15,291 bases of DNA from an uncultured Clostridium sp. (GCA_905199855.1 CAJKHY010000022.1:1-15291); one strand, 5' to 3'. Positions 1 through 7,156 are shown, counted from the first letter of the stretch. The notes: generated by a model not told the origin, from the sequence alone. Translations and numbers: made by a program.

Positions 1-1
1 T

Positions 2-490
2 TCTTTACTATTTATTATCAAAGAGGATAAATACCTAGAGGATTTAATTGATATTGCTAAGAATAAAAATATAACAATTAATTTATTTATGACAACCGAT
101 TATCTAAATAATAACATATCTAAATTATATAAATTGACTCATAGTGAAATATATAACTATGGTAGTAGTGGTACTTACCAAAAAGATTTAATTATATTAG
201 GTAACAATATTATTAATAGAAATACAAAAAATACTTCTAGTTATTGTTTAACCAAAGAAATGTTTTCAGATACTTTAAACATTTGTAGCAAAAGCAAAAT
301 GCATACAATATATCCTAATAAGATAATTAATAATAACTTTTATAGTAATATTAAAAATGATATTAACTCAGGAGATATAATTTTATTTGAATTAAATAAG
401 AATATGTTAGAAGAATTAAATACTATTACTGATTTCATTAAAAAGAAAGGTATCAATATTGTTGGTTTAAAAGAATTATTAAGTGAATGA
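2..490 (+). CDS. Degenerate NodB/YlxY-like polysaccharide deacetylase homologue (5' end outside window)
   Basis: The frame is open from base 2, so the gene is cut by the window edge; 162 C-terminal residues are visible. The layout resembles the NodB carbohydrate esterase fold: a first strand at SLLFIIKED where active enzymes have TFDDG, then a segment SEIYNYGSSG where they have HEIGNHxxxH, and a C-terminal strand GDIILFELNK followed by a helix and KKGINIVGLKELL, the usual ending of the domain. The metal-binding His residues of the second motif are Tyr and Gly here, and the His/Asp of the last motif are Glu/Leu, so deacetylase activity is unlikely. In B. subtilis the comparable gene ylxY lies near pnpA and in the same neighbourhood as RNase J2, which fits the downstream RNase J-like gene. 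The homology is inferred from pattern only; an unrelated protein is possible. It ends in TGA. Confidence 0.55.
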   Translation, partial: SLLFIIKEDKYLEDLIDIAKNKNITINLFMTTDYLNNNISKLYKLTHSEIYNYGSSGTYQKDLIILGNNIINRNTKNTSSYCLTKEMFSDTLNICSKSKMHTIYPNKIINNNFYSNIKNDINSGDIILFELNKNMLEELNTITDFIKKKGINIVGLKELLSE

Positions 491-620
491 GGTTTTATTT
501 TTATTAGAGTTTATTAAAGAAAGTGATAAAATTATTGCAGAAATTAAAGCAAGAAAAAGAAAAGAGAATCGTAACATTGATGAAAAAATAAAAGCAAATA
601 TTAATAATGATTGCTTTTAA
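483..620 (+). CDS. Possible small GTG-start ORF or gene remnant, 45 codons
   Basis: A GTG at 483 overlaps the end of the deacetylase-like gene by 8 bases and opens a frame of 45 residues. These begin VNEVLFLLEFIKESDK and continue with a strongly charged Lys/Arg/Glu stretch. Amino-acid use looks like real protein, with a hydrophobic start and a charged helix. However, no clear ribosome binding site precedes it, and an internal ATG at 487 reads a different frame that stops quickly. It could be a translationally coupled small protein or the decayed tail of an older gene. I recognise no family. Confidence 0.25.
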   Translation: MNEVLFLLEFIKESDKIIAEIKARKRKENRNIDEKIKANINNDCF

Positions 621-749
621 GTCAGATACAAAATATAGCCTTTTTTTTCACTAAGTTTAAAAAATATTAAACAAAATAATATAATGTTATCGCATTAATT
701 TCCTTCCAAAATATCTCCAAAGAACTATAAAAGTGTAGCAAACTTATAT

Positions 750-773
750 AAAAGACTTACTTGTCTTTTTTTA
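750..773 (+). terminator. Weak intrinsic terminator-like hairpin
   Basis: AAAAGAC (750-756) pairs with GTCTTTT (763-769) across a six-base loop and is followed by more T residues. The stem has only two G-C pairs, so it would be weak. Its right arm contains the -35 element of the next promoter. Confidence 0.4.
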
Positions 774-789
774 TTTTATATGGTATAAT
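761..789 (+). promoter_or_regulatory. Sigma-A promoter of the RNase J-like gene
   Basis: TTGTCT (761-766) and a perfect TATAAT (784-789) are separated by 17 bases. The start point would be near 796, giving a leader of about 36 bases with a strong ribosome binding site. Confidence 0.7.
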
Positions 790-831
790 TTATAATGTCT
801 TTATACTTTATTAATTTATGAAAGGAGAAAA

Positions 832-2478
832 ATGAGTAAAATTAAAATGTTTAGTCTTGGTGGTTTAAATGAAAGTGGTAAAAATATGTTTGTAATTGAA
901 ATAAATAAAATTATTTTTATCTTCGATGCCGGACTTAAACACATGGATTCAGGAGCTTTAGGAGTCGATTATGTTATTCCTAACACTGATTATTTAAAAG
1001 AAAATATTAATAGAATAAAGGGGATTTTTTTAACACATGGTCATGATGAAAACATTGGTGCATTAGAAGACATTATTCCAAGTTTAGAAGGAGTTAACAT
1101 ATATGCTGCGAAATTCACTTTAGATATCGTAAGAAAGAATTTTGAAGAAAGTCATATTCCAACAGATAACTTAATCGAAATCAAACCACATAAAACTCTC
1201 ACAGTAGGAGGTATCAACATATTTCCAGTTAGTCTAAGCCATTCTATTCCAGATAACCTAGGCTATGCTATTTATACTGATGATGGTGTAATATTCTATG
1301 CTAGTGATTTTGTATTTGATTCAATGATGACAGATGTTTATCAAACCGATGTTGGGAAACTCGCTTATATTGGAAAACAAGGTGTTCTTTGCTTACTTAG
1401 TGAGTCTATGTTTGCAAGTAGACCTGGTTTCACTTCCCCAAATCATAGAATAAGTAGTTTAATCAAAGAAGCATTAAGCAATTGTGAAGGTAGAATTATA
1501 TTTAATACTTTATCATCCCATCTATATAGAATACAAGAATTATTCAATGAAGTATCAAAGACAAAAAGAAAAGTAGTAATAATGGGTAAAAAATTACAAA
1601 ATATAATTAACGATGCTATTGCTAATAACTATTTAAATGTAAGTAAAGACATCATAGGAGATTTAAGCAATATTAATGATAATAATGTTATTATCTTAGT
1701 ATCTAACGAAAAAGAAAAACCATATTCTAATATCGTTAAAATTGTAAATGGTTATGATAAATTTATCAAATTAAAAGAAACAGATACAATGTTTATAGCT
1801 ATACCAGTTTATGTAGGCAAAGAAAAAATATATTATGAAATGCTAGACAATATTTCTAAAACTGGTTCTAATGTCATAACATTATCTCCTAAAAATAACC
1901 TATCACTTCATGCTTCTCAAGAAGATTTAATGCTAATGTTAAACCTAATGAAACCAAAATACTATTTCCCAATTAAAGGAGAATATCGTTTCCAAGTTGA
2001 CAATGGAGAACTTGCATACAAATTAGGCATACCAAAAGAAAACATCCTATTAAAACAAAATGGTGATGTCGTATCTATTACAGATGGCAAATTAGATAAT
2101 AAGTTTGACCATATCAACTGTGAACCTATCCTAATCGATGGAGATATGCCTGATGATATAGGCGAAATTGTCTTAAAAGATAGAGAATTACTTAAAGATA
2201 ATGGTATTGTCATCGTATCTGTTACCTTAAATAAAGTAAATAAAAAGATTTTAGCGGGTCCTGAAATATTAACAAGAGGATTTATTTATGTTAAAGATAA
2301 TACAGCTTTAATTAGAGATATGTCTAAATTAGTTAGTGATTTAGTCATCACTAATACTAGATTTCATTATATTGATTACGTTAAATTAAAAAATTTAATT
2401 CGTGAAGAATTAAGCAAATTCTTATATAAAGAAACTGAGTGTAATCCTATGATTATATCTATTATTCAAGAAATATAA
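832..2478 (+). CDS. rnjB: RNase J family protein with degenerate active site (RNase J2-like)
   Basis: 548 residues, the usual RNase J length. RNase J enzymes are cytoplasmic metallo-beta-lactamase/beta-CASP 5'-3' exo- and endoribonucleases in mRNA decay and rRNA maturation; Firmicutes often have an active J1 and a poorly active J2 that form a complex. The beta-lactamase part (about 1-200) contains THGHDENIGA at 68-77, SHSIPD at 136-141 and SDF at 158-160; the beta-CASP part follows; LHASQEDL at 359-366 and IKGEYR at 381-386 close the core; a C-terminal domain ends the protein. Against canonical HxHxDH and VHGEYR, the Asp is Glu73, the second-motif His is Asn74 and the late metal-binding His is Lys382. 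His69, His71, His137 and Asp159 remain. I therefore infer a J2-like subunit with little or no catalysis, whose active J1 partner must be encoded elsewhere. It has its own promoter, ribosome binding site and terminator, so it is probably monocistronic. Confidence 0.9.
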   Translation: MSKIKMFSLGGLNESGKNMFVIEINKIIFIFDAGLKHMDSGALGVDYVIPNTDYLKENINRIKGIFLTHGHDENIGALEDIIPSLEGVNIYAAKFTLDIVRKNFEESHIPTDNLIEIKPHKTLTVGGINIFPVSLSHSIPDNLGYAIYTDDGVIFYASDFVFDSMMTDVYQTDVGKLAYIGKQGVLCLLSESMFASRPGFTSPNHRISSLIKEALSNCEGRIIFNTLSSHLYRIQELFNEVSKTKRKVVIMGKKLQNIINDAIANNYLNVSKDIIGDLSNINDNNVIILVSNEKEKPYSNIVKIVNGYDKFIKLKETDTMFIAIPVYVGKEKIYYEMLDNISKTGSNVITLSPKNNLSLHASQEDLMLMLNLMKPKYYFPIKGEYRFQVDNGELAYKLGIPKENILLKQNGDVVSITDGKLDNKFDHINCEPILIDGDMPDDIGEIVLKDRELLKDNGIVIVSVTLNKVNKKILAGPEILTRGFIYVKDNTALIRDMSKLVSDLVITNTRFHYIDYVKLKNLIREELSKFLYKETECNPMIISIIQEI

Positions 2479-2500
2479 CTAGTTTAACTAGTTTTTTTTA
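2477..2500 (+). terminator. Intrinsic terminator after RNase J-like gene
   Basis: AACTAG (2477-2482) pairs with CTAGTT (2488-2493) across a five-base loop, followed by a run of T up to 2499. It starts within the stop codon. Confidence 0.75.
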
Positions 2501-2535
2501 TATTATAAAAAAACATACATTTGTTGTATTTTGCC

Positions 2536-2564
2536 TTGACAAGTAACTTTGTTCGTATTATAAT
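2536..2564 (+). promoter_or_regulatory. Consensus sigma-A promoter upstream of radC
   Basis: TTGACA (2536-2541) and TATAAT (2559-2564) are both perfect matches with a 17-base spacer, the best promoter in the window. It drives radC and possibly the mre genes downstream. Confidence 0.85.
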
Positions 2565-2594
2565 TAATACACAAGATAAGAAAGAAGTGATAAC

Positions 2595-3284
2595 ATGAAC
2601 AATATTAAATTTAAAGATTTACCTAAAAACGAATTACCAAGAGAAAGATTTATTAAATATGGTGTAGAAAGTTTATCTAATGAAGAATTATTATCTATTA
2701 TTTTAAAAACTGGAACTAAAAATATACCTGTTAATGTTGTTAGTTTAGAAATACTATCTAGTATTAAAGATATAACAAAATTAAAAGACATGAAAATAAA
2801 TAATTTAACCAATATTAAAGGAGTAGGGCGAGTCAAAGCGATAACTTTACTTGCATCAATTGAATTAGGTAGAAGAATATATAACTCTAATAATAATTTA
2901 AAAAGATATAATATTAAAAATCCCATAGATATTATTTCTTACTTTAATAAATTATTAAAAGATAAAAAACAAGAAGAATTTTATGTATTATATTTAGATA
3001 ACAAAAATAATGTAATAGAAAATAAAAAGCTTTTTGTGGGTACTTTAAATAAAAGCATCGTCCATCCTAGAGAAATATTTAAAGAAGCATATATATTATC
3101 ATCAGCATCTATAGTATGTGTGCACAACCACCCATCAGGCAATGTTACACCATCTCAAGAAGATATATCATTAACAAGAAAAATACATGAAATAGCCCTT
3201 ATTCATGAAATAAAATTATTAGATCACATTATTGTAGGAGATAATAATTATTTTAGTTTTTATGAAAATAAACTATTAAAATAA
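2595..3284 (+). CDS. radC: RadC family JAB/MPN domain protein
   Basis: 229 residues, normal for RadC (B. subtilis YsxA). The N-terminal part (about 1-95) carries the conserved LPREKF-like opening (LPRERF), SLSNEELLSIILKTGT and a helix-hairpin-helix at IKGVGRVKAITLLASIELGRR. The C-terminal JAB domain shows the metal-binding signature HNHPSG at 177-182 with the downstream Asp at 190 (SQED). The JAB part is expected to bind zinc; the old link to recombinational repair is not firmly established, so the role stays general. The start ATG is preceded by AGAAGTGATAAC, a variant of the AGGTGAT ribosome binding site used by several neighbours. Its place directly before mreC matches the B. subtilis order radC-mreBCD, with mreB absent here. 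Confidence 0.92.
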   Translation: MNNIKFKDLPKNELPRERFIKYGVESLSNEELLSIILKTGTKNIPVNVVSLEILSSIKDITKLKDMKINNLTNIKGVGRVKAITLLASIELGRRIYNSNNNLKRYNIKNPIDIISYFNKLLKDKKQEEFYVLYLDNKNNVIENKKLFVGTLNKSIVHPREIFKEAYILSSASIVCVHNHPSGNVTPSQEDISLTRKIHEIALIHEIKLLDHIIVGDNNYFSFYENKLLK

Positions 3285-3321
3285 ATAAATATTAAAAAAT
3301 AAGAAATAATATAAATAATAC

Positions 3322-3350
3322 TTTAAAATGAATAGTTTTTAATATATAAT
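3322..3350 (+). promoter_or_regulatory. Possible promoter before mreC
   Basis: TATAAT at 3345-3350 is perfect, with a weak -35 (TTTAAA, 3322-3327) 17 bases upstream. The start point would fall only a few bases before the ribosome binding site at 3359-3365. Confidence 0.4.
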
Positions 3351-3369
3351 AATGTTATAGGTGATTAAT

Positions 3370-4230
3370 ATGAAGAAAAATAAGAAAAGAATTGAAGGAA
3401 GATACATTATCTTATTAATAATATTAGCATTAATTTTATTTTTAGCATTCTTTTCTTATACATTAAAAAATAAAAAAGAACTTAATACTTTTGAAAAAAT
3501 AATAAAAGATACATTTAACTATACTGAAAAATTTTTAATGACTCCCATAAACTATACAAAAAATTTAGTTAATGATTTTACTAATTTAAGAAAAGTAAAA
3601 AAAGAAAATGAAATATTAAAAAGCAACTTAGAGAAAATGGAAGCTATTAATACTGAGAATATCGAATTGAAAAGACAACTTAAAGCCTTAAAAGACGAAC
3701 TTAAAATAGAATATACCCTAACTGATTATGAATACTTAAATGCTACTGTTACAGGAAGAAATATAGGATTTTGGTTTAATAGTATTACCTTAGATAAAGG
3801 TAGTTATAATGGAGTAAAAAATGATATGATAGTTATTAATAGCAAAGGATTAATTGGAAAAATCATAAGCACCACCAATTTTACATCAACTGTTAAATTA
3901 ATAACCACTAGTGATACAAGTAGCAAAATATCTGTTATAATAAATGGTGAAACCAAAAATTTATATGGTTTAATATATGGATATGATTCAAAAGAAAATG
4001 TTATATTGGTAGAAGGTATTAGTAATACTGATAATGTAAGTATTGGGGATAGAATTTATACAAGTGGATTGGGAGGAATATTCCCAAGTGGAATATTAAT
4101 TGGAACAGTTAAATCAATATCAACAGATGAATATGATTTATCAAAAATAATTAAAGTAACACCTAGTGCAGATTTCAATGACTTAAATTATGTTACTATT
4201 TTAAAAAGAAAGGATAGTAATAACCAATGA
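3370..4230 (+). CDS. mreC: Rod-shape-determining protein MreC
   Basis: 286 residues from the ATG at 3370. A GTG nine bases upstream (3361) is in frame but lies inside the ribosome binding site AGGTGAT (3359-3365), so the ATG is chosen. MreC is a bitopic membrane protein that scaffolds the elongasome and activates peptidoglycan synthases in lateral wall growth. The sequence shows a short basic cytoplasmic start, one membrane segment (about 12-30), a coiled coil (about 65-108) and the two beta-barrel domains; typical MreC features are NAxVxGRNxGFWFNSITLDKGS, DMIVINSKGLIGKI and GDRIYTSGLGGIFPSGILIGTV. The stop overlaps the mreD start by four bases (ATGA). mreB, normally just upstream, is missing from this cluster and would have to be elsewhere. 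Confidence 0.95.
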   Translation: MKKNKKRIEGRYIILLIILALILFLAFFSYTLKNKKELNTFEKIIKDTFNYTEKFLMTPINYTKNLVNDFTNLRKVKKENEILKSNLEKMEAINTENIELKRQLKALKDELKIEYTLTDYEYLNATVTGRNIGFWFNSITLDKGSYNGVKNDMIVINSKGLIGKIISTTNFTSTVKLITTSDTSSKISVIINGETKNLYGLIYGYDSKENVILVEGISNTDNVSIGDRIYTSGLGGIFPSGILIGTVKSISTDEYDLSKIIKVTPSADFNDLNYVTILKRKDSNNQ

Positions 4231-4721
4231 TTATTTATTTAATAATATTACTATTATCATTTTTCTTAGATGGTATTATGAGTAATTATTTTACTTCAAT
4301 GTCCTTCCATATCTCTTTATTTAATACCGTTTATACCGTTATTGCCTTATCATGTATAGCAAGTTATTTTAATAACAAAAAAAAGTATATACTATTAATA
4401 AGTTTAATAGGATTATTCTTTGACATAGTATATACTAATACTTTATTATTAAATGTTTTTGTATTTATCATATTAGGACTAAATGTTATCTTACTAAATT
4501 CTAAACTACCAAATAATATCTTATATAATACATTAATTAGCCTTATAAATGTATTTGTTTATTATATTCTAACATACCTAATATTAATAATAGTCAATTA
4601 TTTCAATGTAAGTATCAATGTATTATTACATATCCTAATATGCTCAATTATTATGAGTATAATATATAGTATACTACTCACATTTATATTAAATAAGCTT
4701 GATTTAAAAATAGTAAAATAA
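4227..4721 (+). CDS. mreD: Rod-shape-determining membrane protein MreD
   Basis: 164 residues, almost entirely hydrophobic, with about five membrane segments; the length and topology fit MreD, the integral membrane partner of MreC. The early motif FFLDG near residue 12 and the segment LIGLFFDIVYTNTLLLN near 60-76 match the family pattern of an acidic residue within the helices. Translation is probably coupled to mreC through the ATGA overlap at 4227-4230. The family call rests mainly on topology, size and position after mreC, since MreD is poorly conserved. Confidence 0.85.
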   Translation: MIIYLIILLLSFFLDGIMSNYFTSMSFHISLFNTVYTVIALSCIASYFNNKKKYILLISLIGLFFDIVYTNTLLLNVFVFIILGLNVILLNSKLPNNILYNTLISLINVFVYYILTYLILIIVNYFNVSINVLLHILICSIIMSIIYSILLTFILNKLDLKIVK

Positions 4722-4764
4722 CATAAAAATAACTTAATATTCATAATATTTACTAGGTGATATT

Positions 4765-5361
4765 ATGGATATTTTTAATTATAAATGTTTAAACAAAAAA
4801 GTAGAAAAAAATCAAAAAAGTATAAAATACATAAAAAATCTTACATACCGTATCTTAATAACAATTATATTATTTTTAATATGTTCCATACTAATAAAAA
4901 GTAATACTCATTATAAAGAGGCAATATATAAAAATATTTATAATAATAATATATCTTTTACAGGTATTAAAAACTTTTATGATAAATATTTAGGAGGAGT
5001 ATTACCTATTGAGCCATCACTTAATAAAACAAAATTAGTGTTTAATGAAAATCTAAAATATAAAGAAGAGTCTAAATATTTAGATGGAGTAAAATTAAGT
5101 GTTGATGATAATTACTTAGTACCCATTTTAGAAAGTGGAATAGTAGTATTTATAGGAGAAAAGGAAGGTTATGGAAATACTATTATTATACAAGGAATGA
5201 ATGGTATTGATATATGGTATTCTAATATAGAAAATGAAAGTGTTAAACTCTATGACTACGTTGAAGCTCATACCTTACTTGGAAATACTAAAGGAGACTA
5301 TTTTTACTTAACATATTCACAAAATGGAGTATTTTTAAATTATGAAGAATATCTTAAATAA
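4765..5361 (+). CDS. spoIVFA: SpoIVFA-like membrane protein with inactive LytM/M23 domain
   Basis: 198 residues. A basic cytoplasmic start (about 1-27) is followed by one membrane helix (about 28-45) and an external C-terminal domain that keeps the M23/LytM outline: GIVVFIGEKEGYGNTIII, a Gly-Ile-Asp turn, then WYSNIENESVKLYDYVEAHTLLGN. The zinc-binding His residues of true M23 peptidases are absent, as in SpoIVFA. In B. subtilis SpoIVFA holds and regulates the SpoIVFB protease in the forespore outer membrane and is itself cut by SpoIVB. The pairing with an M50 protease, overlapping by 20 bases, and the position between mreD and rplU support this call. A ribosome binding site AGGTGAT (4755-4761) precedes the ATG. 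Whether this organism sporulates cannot be seen here; the pair may serve another regulated proteolysis step. Confidence 0.75.
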   Translation: MDIFNYKCLNKKVEKNQKSIKYIKNLTYRILITIILFLICSILIKSNTHYKEAIYKNIYNNNISFTGIKNFYDKYLGGVLPIEPSLNKTKLVFNENLKYKEESKYLDGVKLSVDDNYLVPILESGIVVFIGEKEGYGNTIIIQGMNGIDIWYSNIENESVKLYDYVEAHTLLGNTKGDYFYLTYSQNGVFLNYEEYLK

Positions 5362-6118
5362 AATAGAATTTCATTATAGTTACCTATTAATAGCTCTAAG
5401 TTTCATTTTAACAGGTTATTTTAAAGTATTATTAATACTAACTAGCATTATCTTATTTCATGAATTTGGGCATACTAGCATAATGTTACTTTTCAAAAAT
5501 AAAATAGAAAAAATAATTATATATCCTTTTGGAGGAATAATAAAAACAAATACCTTAGAAAATGAAAAACTAACAAAAAGCTTTCTCATCTCTATATTTG
5601 GATTTATATTTCAAATATTATATTATTTACTAATAATATTCTTATATAAAAATAATATGATAAAAGAAAGTACTTTTGATATATATAAAATGTATAACAT
5701 AAATATGTTTATATTTAATATTTTACCTATCATACCACTTGACGGATCTAAAATATTAAATATTTTTTTAAATAAATTTTTCTGTTATAAAAAATCATGT
5801 TACTTAAGTGTCTATATCTCACTTATAACTCTAATAATTATCTTACTTAATTTAAATAGATTTAATTATAGTTATATCATCTTAATTACATTACTTCTTA
5901 AAAATATCTATCTATATTATAAAAATATAGGATATTATTTCAATAAATTTTTATTAGAAAGATATTTATATAAATTAAAATATAATAAACTATTATTAGT
6001 TAACAATGAAGATTATTTTAAAAAAGAATATACACATATTATTGAAAATAAGGGAAAGTTAATAAAAGAAAGTACTTTTTTATCTAATTTATTTGACAAA
6101 AACAGTAAAATATGCTAA
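5342..6118 (+). CDS. spoIVFB: SpoIVFB-like M50 site-2 protease
   Basis: 258 residues with about five or six membrane segments. The zinc site HEFGH is at 40-44 inside the second hydrophobic segment, and the third ligand motif NILPIIPLDG at 126-135 supplies Asp134; both fit the SpoIVFB subfamily, which in B. subtilis cleaves pro-sigma-K within the membrane. SpoIVFB normally has a C-terminal CBS domain; the remaining tail (about 195-258) is Lys/Tyr/Leu-rich and may be a reduced version. The start overlaps the last 20 bases of the SpoIVFA-like gene; GGAG at 5326-5329 is the likely ribosome binding site. The gene's 3' end contains the promoter of the rplU unit. The substrate is unknown: no sigma-K gene is in the window. 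Confidence 0.85.
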   Translation: MKNILNKIEFHYSYLLIALSFILTGYFKVLLILTSIILFHEFGHTSIMLLFKNKIEKIIIYPFGGIIKTNTLENEKLTKSFLISIFGFIFQILYYLLIIFLYKNNMIKESTFDIYKMYNINMFIFNILPIIPLDGSKILNIFLNKFFCYKKSCYLSVYISLITLIIILLNLNRFNYSYIILITLLLKNIYLYYKNIGYYFNKFLLERYLYKLKYNKLLLVNNEDYFKKEYTHIIENKGKLIKESTFLSNLFDKNSKIC

Positions 6119-6121
6119 AAT
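6093..6121 (+). promoter_or_regulatory. Extended -10 promoter of the rplU-prp-rpmA unit
   Basis: TTGACA (6093-6098), a 17-base spacer, and TAAAAT (6116-6121) preceded by TGC (6113-6115) form a strong extended -10 promoter. The -10 begins at the stop codon of the SpoIVFB-like gene, so the ribosomal genes are expressed independently of the mre/spoIVF genes. Confidence 0.75.
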
Positions 6122-6127
6122 CATTAA

Positions 6128-6210
6128 TGTTTGTAGGACCTCAAAGTTGTTTTTTCAACCGCATGGAAGAGGTATAAGTGAATTATTTCCACCTTTACAG
6201 CGAGTCTTAT
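6128..6210 (+). ncRNA. L21-type ribosomal protein leader RNA
   Basis: The roughly 100-base leader of rplU is richer in GC than the surroundings and can fold. ACCTC (6138-6142) pairs with GAGGT (6169-6173), enclosing a GTTG (6146-6149)/CAAC (6156-6159) hairpin with a six-T loop. A competing pairing TGGAA (6164-6168)/TTCCA (6187-6191) would break the first helix. Firmicutes rplU genes often have a leader motif (Rfam L21 leader) thought to mediate autoregulation; position and the AGGACC start fit, but I cannot run the covariance model. Confidence 0.55.
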
Positions 6211-6234
6211 TAAATAAAATTAAGGAGGTAAAAT

Positions 6235-6537
6235 ATGAAAGCTATTATTGAAACAGGTGGCAAGCAACAATATGTTTCTGTTGGAGATATTATCTATGTT
6301 GAAAAATTAGATGTTGAACCTAATAAAAAAGTTATTTTTGATAAAGTACTTTTAGTAGATGATGTAGTAGGAAACCCATTTGTTGAAGGTGCTAGTGTTG
6401 AAGGTGTTGTTTTAAAACATGGCAAAAAGAAAAAAATTACTATTTTCAAATACAAACAAAAGAAAAGAAGTAATCGTAAAAAACAAGGACATCGTCAACC
6501 ATACACTAAAGTAGAAATAAAAAATATTTCTAAATAG
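6235..6537 (+). CDS. rplU: 50S ribosomal protein L21
   Basis: 100 residues, the normal size of bL21, a 23S rRNA-binding protein of the large subunit. The opening MKAIIETGGKQQYVSVGDIIYVEKL, the central VVLKHGKKKKITIFKYKQKKR and the ending HRQPYTKVEI are typical of the family. A strong ribosome binding site (AAGGAGG) lies a few bases before the ATG. It is the first gene of the conserved rplU-prp-rpmA operon, with eight bases to prp, and has a private promoter and structured leader. Confidence 0.98.
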   Translation: MKAIIETGGKQQYVSVGDIIYVEKLDVEPNKKVIFDKVLLVDDVVGNPFVEGASVEGVVLKHGKKKKITIFKYKQKKRSNRKKQGHRQPYTKVEIKNISK

Positions 6538-6545
6538 GTATTAAA

Positions 6546-6863
6546 ATGATAAAAGTATTAATTACTGAAAAAAAAGGAGTATTAGAAAGTATCTTAATAA
6601 AAGGTCATGCTAATTATGATATTTATGGTAAAGATATAGTATGTGCATCTGTAAGTGCTCTAACACTATGTACCATAAATAATATCAGTGCATTAGAAGA
6701 TAATACTATTAAAATAACTATGAATGATAATGAATTTAAAATAGAGGTTATAAAAGCAACTAAAATTAATACTAAATTACTTAATAATATGATTAAATCC
6801 TTATCACAAATAGAAGAAAAGTACTCTAAAAACATTAAAATTTTATATAGGAGGGAACTATGA
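6546..6863 (+). CDS. prp: Prp cysteine protease processing ribosomal protein L27 (YsxB)
   Basis: 105 residues. Prp removes the N-terminal extension of bL27 in Firmicutes so that the mature end can reach the peptidyl transferase centre. The family signature GHAxYxxxGxDIVCAxVS is clear at 20-37 (GHANYDIYGKDIVCASVS), with catalytic His21 and Cys33. The gene sits between its structural neighbours rplU and rpmA, and its stop overlaps the rpmA start by four bases (ATGA). The substrate gene next door has a matching cleavage site. Confidence 0.95.
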   Translation: MIKVLITEKKGVLESILIKGHANYDIYGKDIVCASVSALTLCTINNISALEDNTIKITMNDNEFKIEVIKATKINTKLLNNMIKSLSQIEEKYSKNIKILYRREL

Positions 6864-7156
6864 TAAATAAATTCATTTATTTTGATATACAATTATTTGC
6901 CCACAAAAAAGGACAAAGTTCCACTAGTAACGGTAGAGACTCTGAATCAAAACGTTTAGGAGCTAAAGCTAGTGATGGTGAATATATTACTGGTGGTAGT
7001 ATAATATATCGTCAAAGAGGAACTAAGATTCATCCTGGAAACAATGTAAGAAGAGGTAAAGACGATACATTATATTCTGTTATGGATGGATATGTTAAGT
7101 TTGAACGTAAGGGTAAAGATAAAAAACAAGTTAGTGTTTATGAGAAAAGAGTATAA
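6860..7156 (+). CDS. rpmA: 50S ribosomal protein L27 with Prp-cleavable N-terminus
   Basis: 98 residues. bL27 reaches the peptidyl transferase centre with its N-terminus. Here the mature start AHKKGQSST is preceded by 13 residues ending in FDIQLF, matching the Firmicutes cleavage consensus (LQxF before A-x-KKG) used by Prp. The core GGSIIYRQRGTKIHPG and VKFERKGKDKKQVSVY is typical. Ribosome binding site AGGAGG sits just before the ATG. Last gene of the unit; the terminator hairpin begins inside its final codons. Confidence 0.97.
   Translation: MINKFIYFDIQLFAHKKGQSSTSNGRDSESKRLGAKASDGEYITGGSIIYRQRGTKIHPGNNVRRGKDDTLYSVMDGYVKFERKGKDKKQVSVYEKRV

Larger units (their letters stand above)
491..831. 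other. Intergenic region upstream of RNase J-like gene
   Basis: Apart from the doubtful small ORF in its first part, this stretch holds no gene I can support. From 621 to 745 it is AT-rich with no convincing hairpin or RNA gene. The last 80 bases carry a small hairpin followed by T residues, a sigma-A promoter and the ribosome binding site (AAAGGAG at 821-827) of the RNase J-like gene. Confidence 0.6.

Noticed and set aside
3361..3363. GTG as start of mreC.
   Set aside because: It lies inside the AGGTGAT ribosome binding site; ATG at 3370 has the right spacing.
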